From Pleurotus ostreatus/Saccharomyces cerevisiae fusant (lineage: Eukaryota; Opisthokonta), in assembly GCA_024196135.1 (NCBI GenBank), contig JAMQCK010000136.1, forward strand, positions 1 to 53,192: a stretch of DNA of 53,192 nucleotides. The letters are read 5' to 3'. Every line of letters begins with the position of its first letter. Position 1 is the stretch's first letter. This document shows positions 22,259 to 33,349 of this stretch, in pieces. Both the position numbers and the translations under genes were made by a program. The notes beneath the pieces are model-generated. The model had not been told where the DNA came from. It searched no databases and saw only the letters and a program-made list of their open reading frames with translations.

Positions 22259-24106
22259 CTACGCCGGCATCCCCTCCCTCAAATTCTGGAACTTGCTCGT
22301 CCCATACTCCAGCCAATTCGGCGTCGAGTCCAACCTCCCGCCCATCGCATCCTTCACCACCTTCACCAAACTGCGGCCGTCCTGGTAGTCCTTTCCAAAC
22401 CCGCTATCCGTCAGGTCCTTCCTCGGCCCCGCCTTGTCGCCGCTGAGCTCCCAGAACATGCTCCCGGCGAGCCCTTGCTGGGCGATCCAGGATCCCTTCC
22501 AGTGCGCGATTTCCTCGGTGTCGAAGGAAACCATTTCCTTGCGCTGATAGTCGTAGGACCAGCTGGCGCCGAGCTGGTCGTCGCGGAAGAGGTGCGAGCC
22601 GGGGAGCGGGAGGGTCTAAGGGTAATAATCAGTGAGAGCACCTACAATGTGAATGCTGAACTTACGCGATAGTCATAGACACCTTGCTCCCAGGTACCTG
22701 CGCCAACGCCGCTGAAGGGCTTTCCGGGACCCTCGGTAGACGCGAAGCCTACAGAACAGTCAACTTGTGCGAAAGCCCAAGATTATATACAACGTACTTC
22801 GCCCATACAGTGGGACACCTACGACAATCTTGTCGCGCGGTACGCCCTTCTGTAGGTACCAGTTGATTGCCGTAGATACAGACAGCGGCTGGCCGTAGAG
22901 GTTAGACTGATGCCCAGCGACGCTGTCCCATGAGCCAGCTGGCAATGAACGTGAGCGGGTGTGATAAGCGAGGCCGACCAAAAGACTCACCGAAGTCGTA
23001 GGCCATCATATTCCAGATGTCAAGGTAGCGGTCCATCTCCTGGACATGCAGGCGGTTGTAGTTGTCCGCACCGCACGGCGCAGCGATGGTTAGTAGGAAC
23101 TTGTAGTTGTACCCATTGCGCCTCGCGTAGTCGTCCAGGCCCTGCCTCAGCTCGGCTAGCAACGACACGTAACCGCGCGCCTATCAGCATCATCAGCAAT
23201 CCCCTCCACCATCCTCCTACTCCTCCCACTTACCTGTTCGTCATTCTGCGGATACTCATAGTCCACATCCAACCCATCGAACCCATAATCTGCGAGCAGC
23301 CTGACCGCACTCGCGACGAACTTCGCCCTCAGCGCCGGGTTCACCACAACGGGATGGAAGCTCGGCGAGTACGTCCACCCGCCGATGCTCAGCATGATCT
23401 TCAGGTGGCGGTTCTGCTTCTTGAGGAGGTAGAGCTGCTTGAGGCAGCCGTAGAGGTTGCCGGCGGGCTCGTTCCAGGAGTCGCCCTCGTAGTGGATGTC
23501 CTGGTCGGCCCAGAGGTCGGAGAGGGCGACCTCGCCGGAACCGGCGTTGACGTTGGCGAAGGCGTAGAGGATGTGGCTGTCGCGAGGGGTAGTGAGAGAA
23601 TAGATATGGAGGGAAGAGGGTATGCTCACGTCAAGTCCTGCGCTGGGATGAGCTGGGGAGGGTACTTGCGCCCGTAGATGCCTGCATCCTCGTAAGTCAA
23701 CGTGTCCTCTACGCACATCAGTGAGAGGGATAATCATACCCCAGTTCACGAAGCTGCGAGCGCGAGCGTCAGCACGATCGTCTCGTGAGCAACCATTGCA
23801 TACGCACTATCCAACACTGTACTGTCCGTCCCTCGGCATCGTGACGTTCTCAGCAGGTTCCTTCACAGGCGCTTCCTTCAACGGTTCCTTCTTGGTATAC
23901 GACACAGAGAATTGGCCCGCCTTATACGCGCCAAACGCAACGATGAAGAAAGCTAGAACAAGGAGGAGAATTCGCCTATGCGTGGCGCGATTATTCGGCC
24001 GAGGTGCGTCCTCGACGGTGAGTTGCTGCTCGTCGCGGAGGAGTTGATGATTAGGGTCGAGATGCTCTTCGGATTCGCTACGAGGGAGTGCGGTATAAGA
24101 GGACAT
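22259..24106 (-). CDS. GH18 chitinase with N-terminal membrane anchor
   Basis: The N-terminus (ATG 24106) is cytosolic and charged. A single helix ([19 protein letters not shown]) follows, which makes it a type II membrane protein rather than a secreted enzyme. The barrel starts with [15 protein letters not shown] after splicing, then [21 protein letters not shown] and [11 protein letters not shown]. The last is the DxxDxDxE catalytic signature, with the terminal Glu as proton donor. Later exons give [17 protein letters not shown] and [10 protein letters not shown], all typical of GH18. The family cleaves beta-1,4-linked N-acetylglucosamine chains. Membrane anchoring suggests cell-wall remodelling or autolysis at the cell surface. 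There are about eight exons and the product is roughly 490 residues. No binding module was seen. Confidence 0.9.
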
Positions 24107-24622
24107 TCCGAATCCGAGGCAGTACGCGCCACTGCCACAGTGACCGGCGCAAGAGCGAGGGTGACGTCATGGTAACGGCCGCATCCCATAAATACGCTCC
24201 GGATATAGAAGGCTTTGTTCTTTCCTGATCTGCTCTTGCCACGAACTTGCCCTGCCCAGATAGACTGCGATGACCCGAAGACTCTCACCTTGACCAATTT
24301 TTCTTCTTAGGCGAATGGATTACCATCATCACCTCAGGGATTTACGATATGCGAAGGGCAAGACAGCAAGAAGCAGGGTGCAAAACGGCTCAGCTGATAA
24401 CACCGCCAAAGCTCAACGCACTCATCCGGTTCACATGGCCCATACGCCCTTCGATGCGTTATTCCTCTGTGTCCTCACCGAACAGTCTGTTCTGTGATTC
24501 CGCCGTCGAGTGCCTCGAGCCTTACCGAAGATCTGCCTCGCCGAGTATCTTCCACTTCGACTACATATAGAGGAGTCTCCGCAAGTCAACATGTTCCTCA
24601 CTTCTCCCCGAAACCCTCACTC
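24107..24622. promoter_or_regulatory. Divergent promoter region, chitinase and small secreted protein
   Basis: About 515 bp between two divergent starts (24106 minus, 24623 plus). A TATA-like ACATATAGAGG lies near 24560, about 60 bp before the right-hand ATG. No gene was seen inside. Confidence 0.4.
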
Positions 24623-25267
24623 ATGAGATATACCACTGCAGCTTTCGCCATTGTCTTCGCCGCCGCGAGTAAGGCTCCTGAAGTCATAGCAATGTTGAGC
24701 TGTGCTTGATGCAAGAATTGCCAGACATCGCCCTCGGTGCGCCCCAGCTCCCCTGAGCGACTGGAACCACGTCCGCAGCCGCCGCCGCCGGGTCGCAGAT
24801 CCGCGCAGTCCAAGACCCCGTCTTTCACTTCTACCTTCAGAATAATGGTCAGTAGCGTCGCTTTCCATCCACTTCCCCGTCGCTCCTTCTTCATCGTCTT
24901 CCGCACCTCCCCACTAACCTCCCACCCAGCCGGCACACCCATGCTCGGTCCCGAGTCCTCCTCCGGCTACTTTACCCTTGGCTCCACCATCGCCCTCAAC
25001 GACGACTCAGCCGCCTCCCCCCTCTACCTCAACGTCAACTCCTCCGTCTCCACCTCCTACCAGCCGCTCACCCTCGACTCTACCGCCTCCACGACGAACT
25101 GGGGACTGGAAGGCGACACCATCATCCTGACCAACCCGCGCCAGTTGAATTTTTTGGCGTGCGCGACGGCGGACGCGGCGTTCTATGACGTGTCTGTGCA
25201 GAATGGGAATGATACGCCAGGGGATAGCTGCACGATGATCACGCTGCATTTGCCGTGCTTGTGTTGA
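24623..25267 (+). CDS. Small secreted protein of unknown function
   Basis: The ATG at 24623 opens a signal peptide (MRYTTAAFAIVFAAA). The first intron runs from about 24669 to 24757 with an acceptor at CTGAG, which avoids an in-frame TGA just upstream. It joins to TGTTSAAAAAGSQIRAVQDP. A second intron (about 24845-24929) leads to the main exon: SSSGYFTLGSTIAL, three or more Ser/Thr-rich beta-like stretches, and the end SCTMITLHLPCLC with a final CxC. The mature protein would be about 150 residues. I know no named family, although similar small secreted proteins are common in agaricomycetes. The first acceptor is inferred from frame only. Confidence 0.55.
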
Positions 25268-25443
25268 GGGAGGGAGAGGTTTTGATTGGGTTCCAAGGTC
25301 GGCTGGGATAGGTTCGTGGTCGAAGATGCGCTGTATATTCTAGCGGAAATCTATGATGGTCAAATATTAGGGAAGCGTGCATCGGCAGGGAGCTTGCGCT
25401 GATATTCCGGGTTCCCGTGATGCTCGCAGCCCTAGTCGGATGT

Positions 25444-27359
25444 CTACGGCTGCCTCCCTTTACCCTTCAACCTCGCGTGCTCCCTCTTGATCGCCCACTC
25501 CACCGCCTCCGCGACGTCCTCCGCAATATGCGTCGGTCTATGGCGCGGCGGGCCCTCCTCGGGGTCGTACACGCCCGTATGGACAAGGACGGAGTTCCAG
25601 TTTGCACCGTTTGCGCCGGCAATGTCTGAGGTCGTATCGTCAGTCACAGAACGTGCCAAGTCAGAACATGACCACGAGGCAGGTGCAAGGGGTTCTTGAG
25701 GTGACAGGGATATACGTACCAGATTCGGGGTTATCTGCAAGAGCGTAGATATGAGCCTCAACCTGTAGCGGTGGATGTGGGGAAGCTTACCACCAATCAT
25801 ATACACCGGCGGCAGCGCGCTTCGCACACCATACAGCCTCTCGAGGCGGTCGACCAGCACTTTCTCGGCGAACTTGTACGTCGCCTCCGTCGGTTTGCCG
25901 TATTGGACGTAGGGGTAATTTAAGCCAGTGAGAGACTGGGAGGGATAGTTAGTACCGCGAAGAGCCATCACGCGCGTGAACCATTGCGGCTGATAGAGTA
26001 CCGCGGTGGGCCAAAAGCACCGCTTGAGAATCAAGCCACGACGCACCTTATAAACCGCCTGGAACGCCTCCCTAAACGCCCCCTGCCCAATCCGTGGTCT
26101 TGCAAAGTCACTCTTCCAGATGAGATCCGGATTGCAGAAGACGAGTTCTATCGGGTTCTCCACTTGCTGCTTTGGAGAGAGGTGCGGGCCGCCGATGATG
26201 CCGCCGGATTGGACGATGTCGAGGAGGATTTGGACTGGAGGGTGGGTTAGTACGGGAGATGAGAGGGAGGGAAAAGACATGGGAGGAGGAAGAAGGAAGT
26301 TATGAGGGGTATGGTAGGAAAGACGGGAGAGATACGCACTATCTAGCGCCCAATTCCTCGGGTCGTGGAAGACAAAGACGGCGTGGATGGGTATCTGCGA
26401 GAAGTCGAAGCCTTTCTGGAGTGTTTTCAGTGAATCTCAAGCGTGTGTGAGTAGCATTGTAAGCTCACCCTCGCGGCGGCACGCTCGAAGTCGGTCTGGT
26501 CGTGGAAGTTCCACACAGCATGATTCCAGTTGTGCACGTCGAGGGTGGTGTAAACGTGCTTGTAGCCATACCTGGAGAAGATTGGACGGTCAGTCATATA
26601 ATTGGAAGGGCAAGCAAAGGACAAAGACAAGGGTGGTACTCACTCCTCCGCGACCTCGCGACACTCGTTGCCCTTGCCGCCAAGAACCAATATGGGCTTG
26701 TCGGCGTACTGCGACGCCTTCGTCTTGAGGATAGTGTGTGCTTGTAGGATTTGTTGGTCGTCAATCTAACGATGACGTGTCAGTCAGAGAATCAGAAATA
26801 CAGAGCGACAGTCTTACAGTGGTACCGAGTTGCTTCGTCAGTTTCTTAGCCCTAGTGGACTCAGAGACGCCACCGCCATTGGTGAGCTAGTGAGCAAGGT
26901 TAACGAAGGTCGACGACGAAGATGCCAGTAGCGAGGATGACGTACTAAAAGGTATGGTATGCGGCTGTCGAGATATTATTGAGAGATGACATTGAGCTTT
27001 TGAGAGGGAGCGTAGAAGACTTACGAGCCGAAAGGGTTGTTTCCCTCGAGCATGGAAACTGCCTTCGAGGCTGCAGGGATGACGTTCGGTCCATGTACGA
27101 AGACACCATCCTACAGTCGGGTGGGTTAGTTAAGTCACATCATGTACTTCCCAGAAAGCTCACTATGTCGAAAACGAAGGCCAAGGGCGGCGGAGACGCT
27201 ATATTCAAAGCAAGAAGTACGAAGGTCACTTCCTTTACCAACGTGTCACGGCAACGAGCTGCACATACCCTTAGATATATAGCGGCATTGATTCAATGTC
27301 GCAGGTGCAGAGAGCCGTACCCGAGGGGCACGAGAAGCTGCCCTACAGATCCCAAACAT
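25444..27359 (-). CDS. Mitochondrial HAD-superfamily phosphatase, CECR5/HDHD5 (yeast YKR070W) type
   Basis: The ATG at 27359 begins an Arg-rich, acid-free leader (MFGICRAASRAPRVR) that looks like a mitochondrial presequence. Splicing joins it to PPPLAFVFDI and then DGVFVHGPNVIPAASKAV, the HAD motif I (DxD) with the IIA cap style. LTNGGGVSE (motif II region), ILVLGGKGNECREVA and VYTTLDVHNWNHAVWNFHD follow. The last exons contain CNPDLIW, GKPTEATYKFAE (motif III Lys) and YMIGG, then GANWNSVLVHTGVYDP near the end. The order of motifs and the length (roughly 500 residues) fit the CECR5/HDHD5 group, whose substrate is not firmly known. Many small introns break the N-terminal half. Confidence 0.85.
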
Positions 27360-27632
27360 CACGCGGCTGTCACGGAAAAGAACAAGGGTACTCCTGTTTG
27401 GCTGTATTGACGAGCGGAGGCATTCGGGCCGACTTCATCAACGGTCAATTGAAGTCACGCGGATTTCATTTTCTTTTGTTCTCCTGCGCCACGTCTGTAT
27501 ACCCCAAGGCTTGATCAAGTTCAAGGTTTTCTTGCTCTTGACCGCCATCTTCTGAAAGAGGTCAATGCTAGCCAGGTATGCCTTGTGCCCGCTTCCCTTC
27601 TGAGATACTTTAACATAGAAGTTCAGGCAAAT

Positions 27633-29207
27633 ATGATACCCTCACGGCTGCTCACATCAAGACTGCCTCAGTCGTCGCCCTCCGTGGCGCTGGAAAAGGG
27701 CGCATACCGCATGCGCAGTCCCACGAATCTCACCCGACCTCGCGCACAATCTTCCCCTACACGCCCACCCCATATGCGGCGAGATCGCGACACCGACCGC
27801 AAGAACGCCTACCTCGCCATCCTCATCGTCCTCCTCGCTATCGCCTGCCTTGGCTCCTTCGGCGCCGCCTACTACCTCTTCTCGACAAGGTGGGCAGCAC
27901 CCCCACCCCGCTCTCCCTCCGCCCTCGCTCCTGCTGACGCCGCCGCCCAAGTCATCGCATACACCACCTCAAGCCCGCTCACTCGTGAGCCCGGCGAGAA
28001 GTACCTATCGTACCTACCGCATAGTGGCTTCCACAATCAACGCATTGCTTTCGAGAACGCGCTCGTGCTCGCCAGACTGCTCAACCGCACGCTGCTCGCG
28101 CCGCCCGCGCGCCTGGGGGCGCCGCTGCGCTACGTCAAGTACGCCAACCTCGTGCGCCACCTGGCGCTGTCGGATAAGGAAGGGCTGAGGCATTGCGCCA
28201 TCGTGCCCGAGAGCATACCGATACCCTTGGAATGCACCGGCTACGACACGTATACTTTGGTTCCCTGGGACTGGCTCGTCGACCTCCGAGGGATTTCCCA
28301 GAAGCAGAATATTGTCTATCGCTGGAACATGTCTGAGTACTACGTCCCCGAAGCCCTGGACCTCGCGCCCTCCGATATCCTCCCGCTCCACGAGAACGAC
28401 GTCTACCAATATCGCTTCGTCGACACCCTCACCAACCTCTCGCCCTCCAGCAGCAAGTTCGCCGAAAACCTCTACATCACCGACCTTGCTCGCGCGCCGG
28501 AGACCCTGCTCGAACTCGGCACCCTCTTCGGCTCCTCCCGCATTCGTCTCCGTGACCCCGCCAACCTGCGCCTCCGCCGCGACATCCGCGCCAGTATGCC
28601 CTTTGCTAGCCCTGAGCTCCTGCATACCGTGCGCGCCATCACTCGTCGTCTTGGCCGGGACTTCGTGGGCGTGCACGTTCGGCTGAGCGACGGTATCTTC
28701 AAGGAGAAGCGCGCAACGCTCGCCCGCGATATCTGGCGCGACCTCGTCTACAATGTCAGCAACTCTCTGGACGACTCGACCTTCGCGCAACTCGAGAACA
28801 TCGCCTGGTCACCGACCCATGCTACACGTACCGGCAACCCCGCTTTCCGGCGCTCACCCTGCCGGCGCTGGCCGCACCCGAAGGATCTGCGCAACTACAA
28901 CGTCCCCGTCTTCCTCTCTACCGACATCCCCGACCCAGAGAACGACCCCGACCTCGCAGGCTTTTTTCGGACGTTCCCCTGCACGCACTTGCTAGGCGAC
29001 TACGATGAGGAACTAGCAGGGCTGAGAAAGCTGAAGAACGGCTACGACGGACTGCCGATGGAGCCCTTTCTGCTGCCCTTCCTGGACGCGATGGTAGTCG
29101 GGCAGGCGAAGGTGGCGGTGGGGACGGAGGGGAGCACGTTCAGCAGGTTTATCCTAGACGTGCTATGGCGCGTGAACCATGGACTAGAGATCGAGCAAAG
29201 AGGGTGA
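27633..29207 (+). CDS. GDP-fucose protein O-fucosyltransferase-like type II membrane protein
   Basis: A single exon of 524 residues starts from ATG 27633; the next Met is at 27711. A short cytosolic basic region precedes one TM helix (YLAILIVLLAIACLGSFGAAYYLF), so it is probably a Golgi or ER resident. The lumenal domain begins near YLPHSGFHNQRIAFENALVL, the nucleotide-sugar region of O-fucosyltransferase-like proteins. It continues to GVHVRLSDGIF, a His-x-Arg motif typical of GT65/GT68-like folds, and ends with AMVVGQAKVAVGTEGSTFSRFI, a conserved C-terminal element. Whether fungi use it to transfer fucose is not established, so the substrate is open. The lack of introns contrasts with the neighbouring genes. 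The next gene ends head-on at 29310. Confidence 0.75.
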   Translation: MIPSRLLTSRLPQSSPSVALEKGAYRMRSPTNLTRPRAQSSPTRPPHMRRDRDTDRKNAYLAILIVLLAIACLGSFGAAYYLFSTRWAAPPPRSPSALAPADAAAQVIAYTTSSPLTREPGEKYLSYLPHSGFHNQRIAFENALVLARLLNRTLLAPPARLGAPLRYVKYANLVRHLALSDKEGLRHCAIVPESIPIPLECTGYDTYTLVPWDWLVDLRGISQKQNIVYRWNMSEYYVPEALDLAPSDILPLHENDVYQYRFVDTLTNLSPSSSKFAENLYITDLARAPETLLELGTLFGSSRIRLRDPANLRLRRDIRASMPFASPELLHTVRAITRRLGRDFVGVHVRLSDGIFKEKRATLARDIWRDLVYNVSNSLDDSTFAQLENIAWSPTHATRTGNPAFRRSPCRRWPHPKDLRNYNVPVFLSTDIPDPENDPDLAGFFRTFPCTHLLGDYDEELAGLRKLKNGYDGLPMEPFLLPFLDAMVVGQAKVAVGTEGSTFSRFILDVLWRVNHGLEIEQRG

Positions 29208-29309
29208 GCATATGGACATCATACTGTACTGATACCAGAGAAGGGACCATAGAGGATAATACTGTACATTTACAACGGCGTAGATCTTGAGGCACAGACG
29301 ATATAAATT

Positions 29310-31893
29310 AGGCGCGCTTGACGCGCAGCGGCATTCCATCCTTTGGTTCTGAAGTCCATGTTAGCACCATCACATAGTTGACGAGCAAACAGCTCACTCA
29401 TTGTCACCGCCGCCGTCGGTTGCGGCACCTGCCCCTCGTACGCGGGCGCGAACTCGAACTGAGCGATGAGGGCTCTGTTGGAAGGTCGTCAGTAGCCGGA
29501 CCACAGCATGCTCAGCAACAACGTCGAGATGGACGGCGACAACGTCGAGCTGGACCGCCACAACATCTAGCTGAAGAACGACGAAGTCGAGCCAGACAGA
29601 GATCTACTCACGCCAAAATCGCCTTCATCTCGATAATCGCCATCGTCTTCCCGATGCACGCGTGCGGGCCGGAGATGAAGGACTGGAAGTGCGCGCTTTT
29701 GGGCGGGTCGAACCAGCGCGCGGGGTTGAATTCCTCGGCGTCGGGGCCCCAGAAGGAGCGCATGGTGTTGACGACGCGGATCTGGGGATAATGATCAGTC
29801 GTCGGTATATTAGATGGGAGGAATGGAACAAAGGTTGGAGAGATGGAGGGGGAAAGGTCGATGAAGAGAGGGACAAGGCAGCTGAATGGGTGAGTCGAGG
29901 CGATCTGAACGGCATAACGCACCGGCACGTAGAACACCGTCCCCTTAGGTACCAGAACGCCGTCGATGTACTCCGTCTTCGCCGCCTTGCGGAAGGTCAT
30001 TGGCACGGGGGGCATGAGGCGGAGGCTCTCCATACTGGGGCAGGTTGTCAGCCTCATCCTGAGCTATTCACACGCGCGTGCAATCTGCGCTGGTAGGAGG
30101 TAGAGAAGAGGCCAGCCACTCACACTACACAGTCCAAGAACTTCAGATCCTTCAGCGTGCGATAGTCAGGATGCGGGTTCGCGTCGTAAACGGGCTTGAC
30201 CTCGTCCCGGAGGCGGCGCTGGCTTTCGGGGTCCTTGGCCAGGAGCCAGAGAGTCTGAAGAACGCCATCAGCGCATACAATAACAAAACACGCTGTCCTA
30301 CTCACCCAAGCCAGCCCAGAAGCCGTCGTCTCATGCCCAGCACCCAGGAAGGTAACCACCTGATCCATCATCTCCCCATCGCTCATCGCGTAGCCGACTT
30401 TCTTGCCCTCACTTGCTTTCTCCTCCGCCATCCTCGCCCGGACCAAGATACTCATGATATCCTTCTTTGTCTCGAAATCGCCCGGGGCGGAGTGCGCCTC
30501 CTTCATCTTCTCCTCAAGTAGGCCGGCGGAGACGCGCTTGATGCGGTGCATGGATTCGAGGAGGGTGCGGGTTTGGGCTGGACGAAAAATGGTCAGCCAC
30601 CGTCTTCGCAAACACCGACGTCTCTCAGCCACAGACAGAACCCCACTCACGCTGCACAAACCTCCCCAGCACCTCCCGCCACCGATACGCCAGATCCGAC
30701 TGCAAAAACCTCGCCGCGCCAGGGATGCTTACGAGTGCTATGAACCGGGCTAGCATGCGACCGTCCTGCATGTTCACCAGCTCCTCGTACGCCTCCGCGA
30801 GTTCGTTGTGCGGGTTGTGCAGCGAGTCGGTGCGGTAGCCGAAGGCGGTCTCGCAGATGATGTCGAGGGTGACTTTTCTCACTGTGGGCGTCGGTTAGAA
30901 TGTGATACCCGAGAAAGAGATGGTCATGAAAGAGGAGGAGAAAGCTGGGGGGAAGTACGAAAAGACAACTCACTCCACTCATACATCTGGATCACAGGCG
31001 CCTTGGTCTCCGACCTATCCGCATCGACCTGCGCGCCGATAATCTCAAGGAGGCTATCGGAGTTCCCGTGTCAGCCGCACCGTAGCCACCTGTTGCCCTA
31101 AACTATACACACCCATCGATAGCCTCGTAGTACATATCCGTCTCTACGCATATGTTAGTCAATATCGCCAACCGCTACTATGAGACCAGCAAGTTAAAAA
31201 GGGAGCGGACACCCACGAGCAGCCAAATTCGGCAGAGAAAACGCCGGGTTCATCGCCTTCCTCATCATCTTGTGTTCGTGCCCTTCGACCGTCAAAAGCC
31301 CATTCCCTGCCACGGTCCCAAGGACATTGCGCATGAAGTCGGGCTGATGGGTACTTCGTCAGCTTCAAATGAACGCACGCAGAAACTGCAAAGGAGTAGG
31401 TCGACAGCCCATCCACTCACTCTCGGATGCTCCACTGATTCCTGGAAAATCTTATGCAACGCTTCATGGGACGTGAATATCAGGCGCTCGATGCCCAGCG
31501 GGCCCACCGCCCGCACAACGGGTCCGTACTGCTTCACCCACTCGCGCTGCAGAACACCTGCCTCGCTCCGAATGATGGCGGGGAAGTGACCCGCGATGAG
31601 GGACCATAGCTTTTGGGTGAGCCGGTGGCCAGATTGGTCGGATAGAGTACTGTCGGGTATGCCGTCGCTCCCTAGGGGAGGGCCGGGGATCTTGCGAAGG
31701 GGGGAGAGAAGGTAGGGGTATATGACGAGTTGGTGTAGCGTGAGGTAGGTGAAGAAGACTGGGATCTGGTCGTCAGAACTCGTTGGCCTCTTATGGAGGA
31801 AGTACACTCACGCGAAGCCCCCACAACGGCGTACGTCCCCATCCCAAAGTCAGGCAGGGAGAGCGTCAGCGATCGCTCGCCCGCAATAATCAT
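29310..31893 (-). CDS. Cytochrome P450 monooxygenase
   Basis: This is a multi-exon gene (about twelve exons) from ATG 31893. An N-terminal helix is followed by the proline-rich hinge RKIPGPPLG. The I-helix motif FLGAGHETTASGLAW (about 30300-30335), the K-helix ESLR (about 30020), and the heme signature FISGPHACIGK (about 29650-29680) with its Cys ligand are all present. PKDGMPLRVKRA ends the protein at 29310. All key residues for oxygen activation are intact, so an active ER-bound monooxygenase is likely; the CYP family and substrate cannot be read from sequence alone. One intron carries a 21-bp minisatellite (see 29519-29602). The start codon is the least certain part: other in-frame Mets lie downstream. 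Confidence 0.85.
29519..29602. repeat. Imperfect 21-bp minisatellite inside a P450 intron
   Basis: Four units follow each other: 29519-29539, 29540-29560, 29561-29581 and a diverged unit at 29582-29602. The first two match at nearly all positions (CAACGTCGAG-TGGAC-GC-A); the third and fourth are degraded. The block sits wholly within an intron of the P450 gene. Confidence 0.7.
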
Positions 31894-32256
31894 CGCGCAG
31901 CGCTCGTATATTGCCCGATAATGAAAAGATGGTGGGGTAAAGAGACAAGATGTGGGGAAGCAGCAAGCCCATCAATATCGCAATTACCTTCATGTGATTG
32001 AGCGCCGCCGGGCGTCAGCTGAGTATTGGGGTCCCACAGTTGTCAATATCGAGCAATGCCATTCGCTACCCCCAAGTCTTCGCTCCGAGTTCCAATCGCA
32101 TGCTGGAGGAGGGTAAGGGCAAGAAGCGAACGCGGCGCGACGCCGAAGATGCGTGGTGTCACGCCGTGACCGATCGCGTCGGGTGGCGGGCCGACGCGTG
32201 CCGATCGACTTGCTCTTGAAGTTGAATGCTTTGGCGCCGGTATCGACTGGAGCAAG
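31894..32256. promoter_or_regulatory. Divergent promoter region, P450 and peptidyl-tRNA hydrolase
   Basis: 363 bp between two divergent starts. No clear TATA box or palindrome was seen. Confidence 0.4.
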
Positions 32257-32932
32257 ATGAGCTCCCTCGCCAAACCGACGCAGCTCTTTATTGCGGGACT
32301 GGGGAACATGACCCACCCAGCGACGAGGCATAGGTGCGTTATTCTCCATCCCTGGAGTATGCATGGACTGACCACGTACTCTCAGCGTTGGGCAAATCAT
32401 TGTGGACGGTCTTGCTGCACGGCTAGGTATCCGGATTGAGAGCTGCAGGAATGGATTTGTGGGTACCGGCAGGATGACACTCGGCGACAATGTGGGGATG
32501 GTCACCCTGTACAAGACCAGTACGTTGCTTGTCGTCCAGTCTTTCCATCTCTTACTGAGACGTACGCCATCAGAGTTCCCCATGAACCTCTCCGGCCCTC
32601 CCATCGTGGCGAAAATGCAAGAACTTCACATGCGGGACCCGGAGCGCTTGATTGTCATACAGGATTCCCTCGACCACGAACCTTTGGCCCTGTCGGCGAA
32701 GAAGGGTGGGTCTGCGAACGGTCATAACGGCGTGAAGAGCACCATCGCTGCATTGGGAGGGAAGAGCAACTTCTGGCGATTGCGTGCAGGTATCGGACGC
32801 TCTGGAGGGGACATCCCCAACTATGTTCTCGGTCGTCTGTCAAATCATGAGCGGACTTATTGGCGAGAAGAGGGTATTGACGAGGTCATAGCAGCAATTG
32901 AGAGGATAGCAGAGAAGATGGGTACACGATAG
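32257..32932 (+). CDS. Peptidyl-tRNA hydrolase (bacterial Pth type)
   Basis: Exon 1 from ATG 32257 gives LFIAGLGNMTHPATRH, joined across an intron to SVGQIIVDGLAARLG. This is the N-terminal Asn/His active-site region of Pth: the GLGN stretch and the TRHSVG block contain the catalytic His. LIVIQDSLDHEP carries the conserved Asp. GGSANGHNGVKSTI and FWRLRAGIGR complete the family signature, followed by VLGRLSNHER. The product is about 190 residues after splicing (two introns). The enzyme hydrolyses peptidyl-tRNA released by stalled ribosomes, in mitochondria or cytosol. There is no strong presequence, so location is uncertain. Confidence 0.85.
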
Positions 32933-33349
32933 CCTCACGTTTCTCTTCTCCTTGTCTGAGCTCTTCTCTTGAGCCTTTCGTGTTGAGCTTTCGAACTTCG
33001 AAGTCCATAAAGCCTCGGGCCGTCTCCCGGAGGTATTCGCGAAGCACGGTCGCCATGGCGATTTCGAACATCGGCGCGTCCCGCATCCCCGGTCCGCCGC
33101 CGGTAGTCATCAGCGCTGCAGCCTGACGACCTTTCCTTCCTTCGTACCACCACCACCTCTCGCAGGCAAGACCTCTGGCAGGTCCCTCACCCTCTTTCCT
33201 TCGTTCTTCAACCGTCCCTTGGACCCTTTTGTTTAGCCCACCCACACCGCTATCCGCAAGCTTGCTTTACTTGTCTCCCGACGCTCCCGTTCTTTTCCAG
33301 CAATCTGCATCCAGCCACTCGACCCACAATTCACTCAATTACTGACAAG
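32933..33349. promoter_or_regulatory. Intergenic region upstream of the SAM-domain gene
   Basis: This 417 bp is CT-rich on the plus strand around 33130-33330, a common feature just upstream of transcription starts in basidiomycetes. A minus-strand frame of 119 codons is probably a chance frame. No TATA box was seen. Confidence 0.4.

Noticed and set aside
32886..33245. 119-codon minus-strand frame downstream of peptidyl-tRNA hydrolase
   Set aside because: Lies across a 3' end and the CT-rich upstream region of the next gene; low-complexity Gly/Arg/Glu text.
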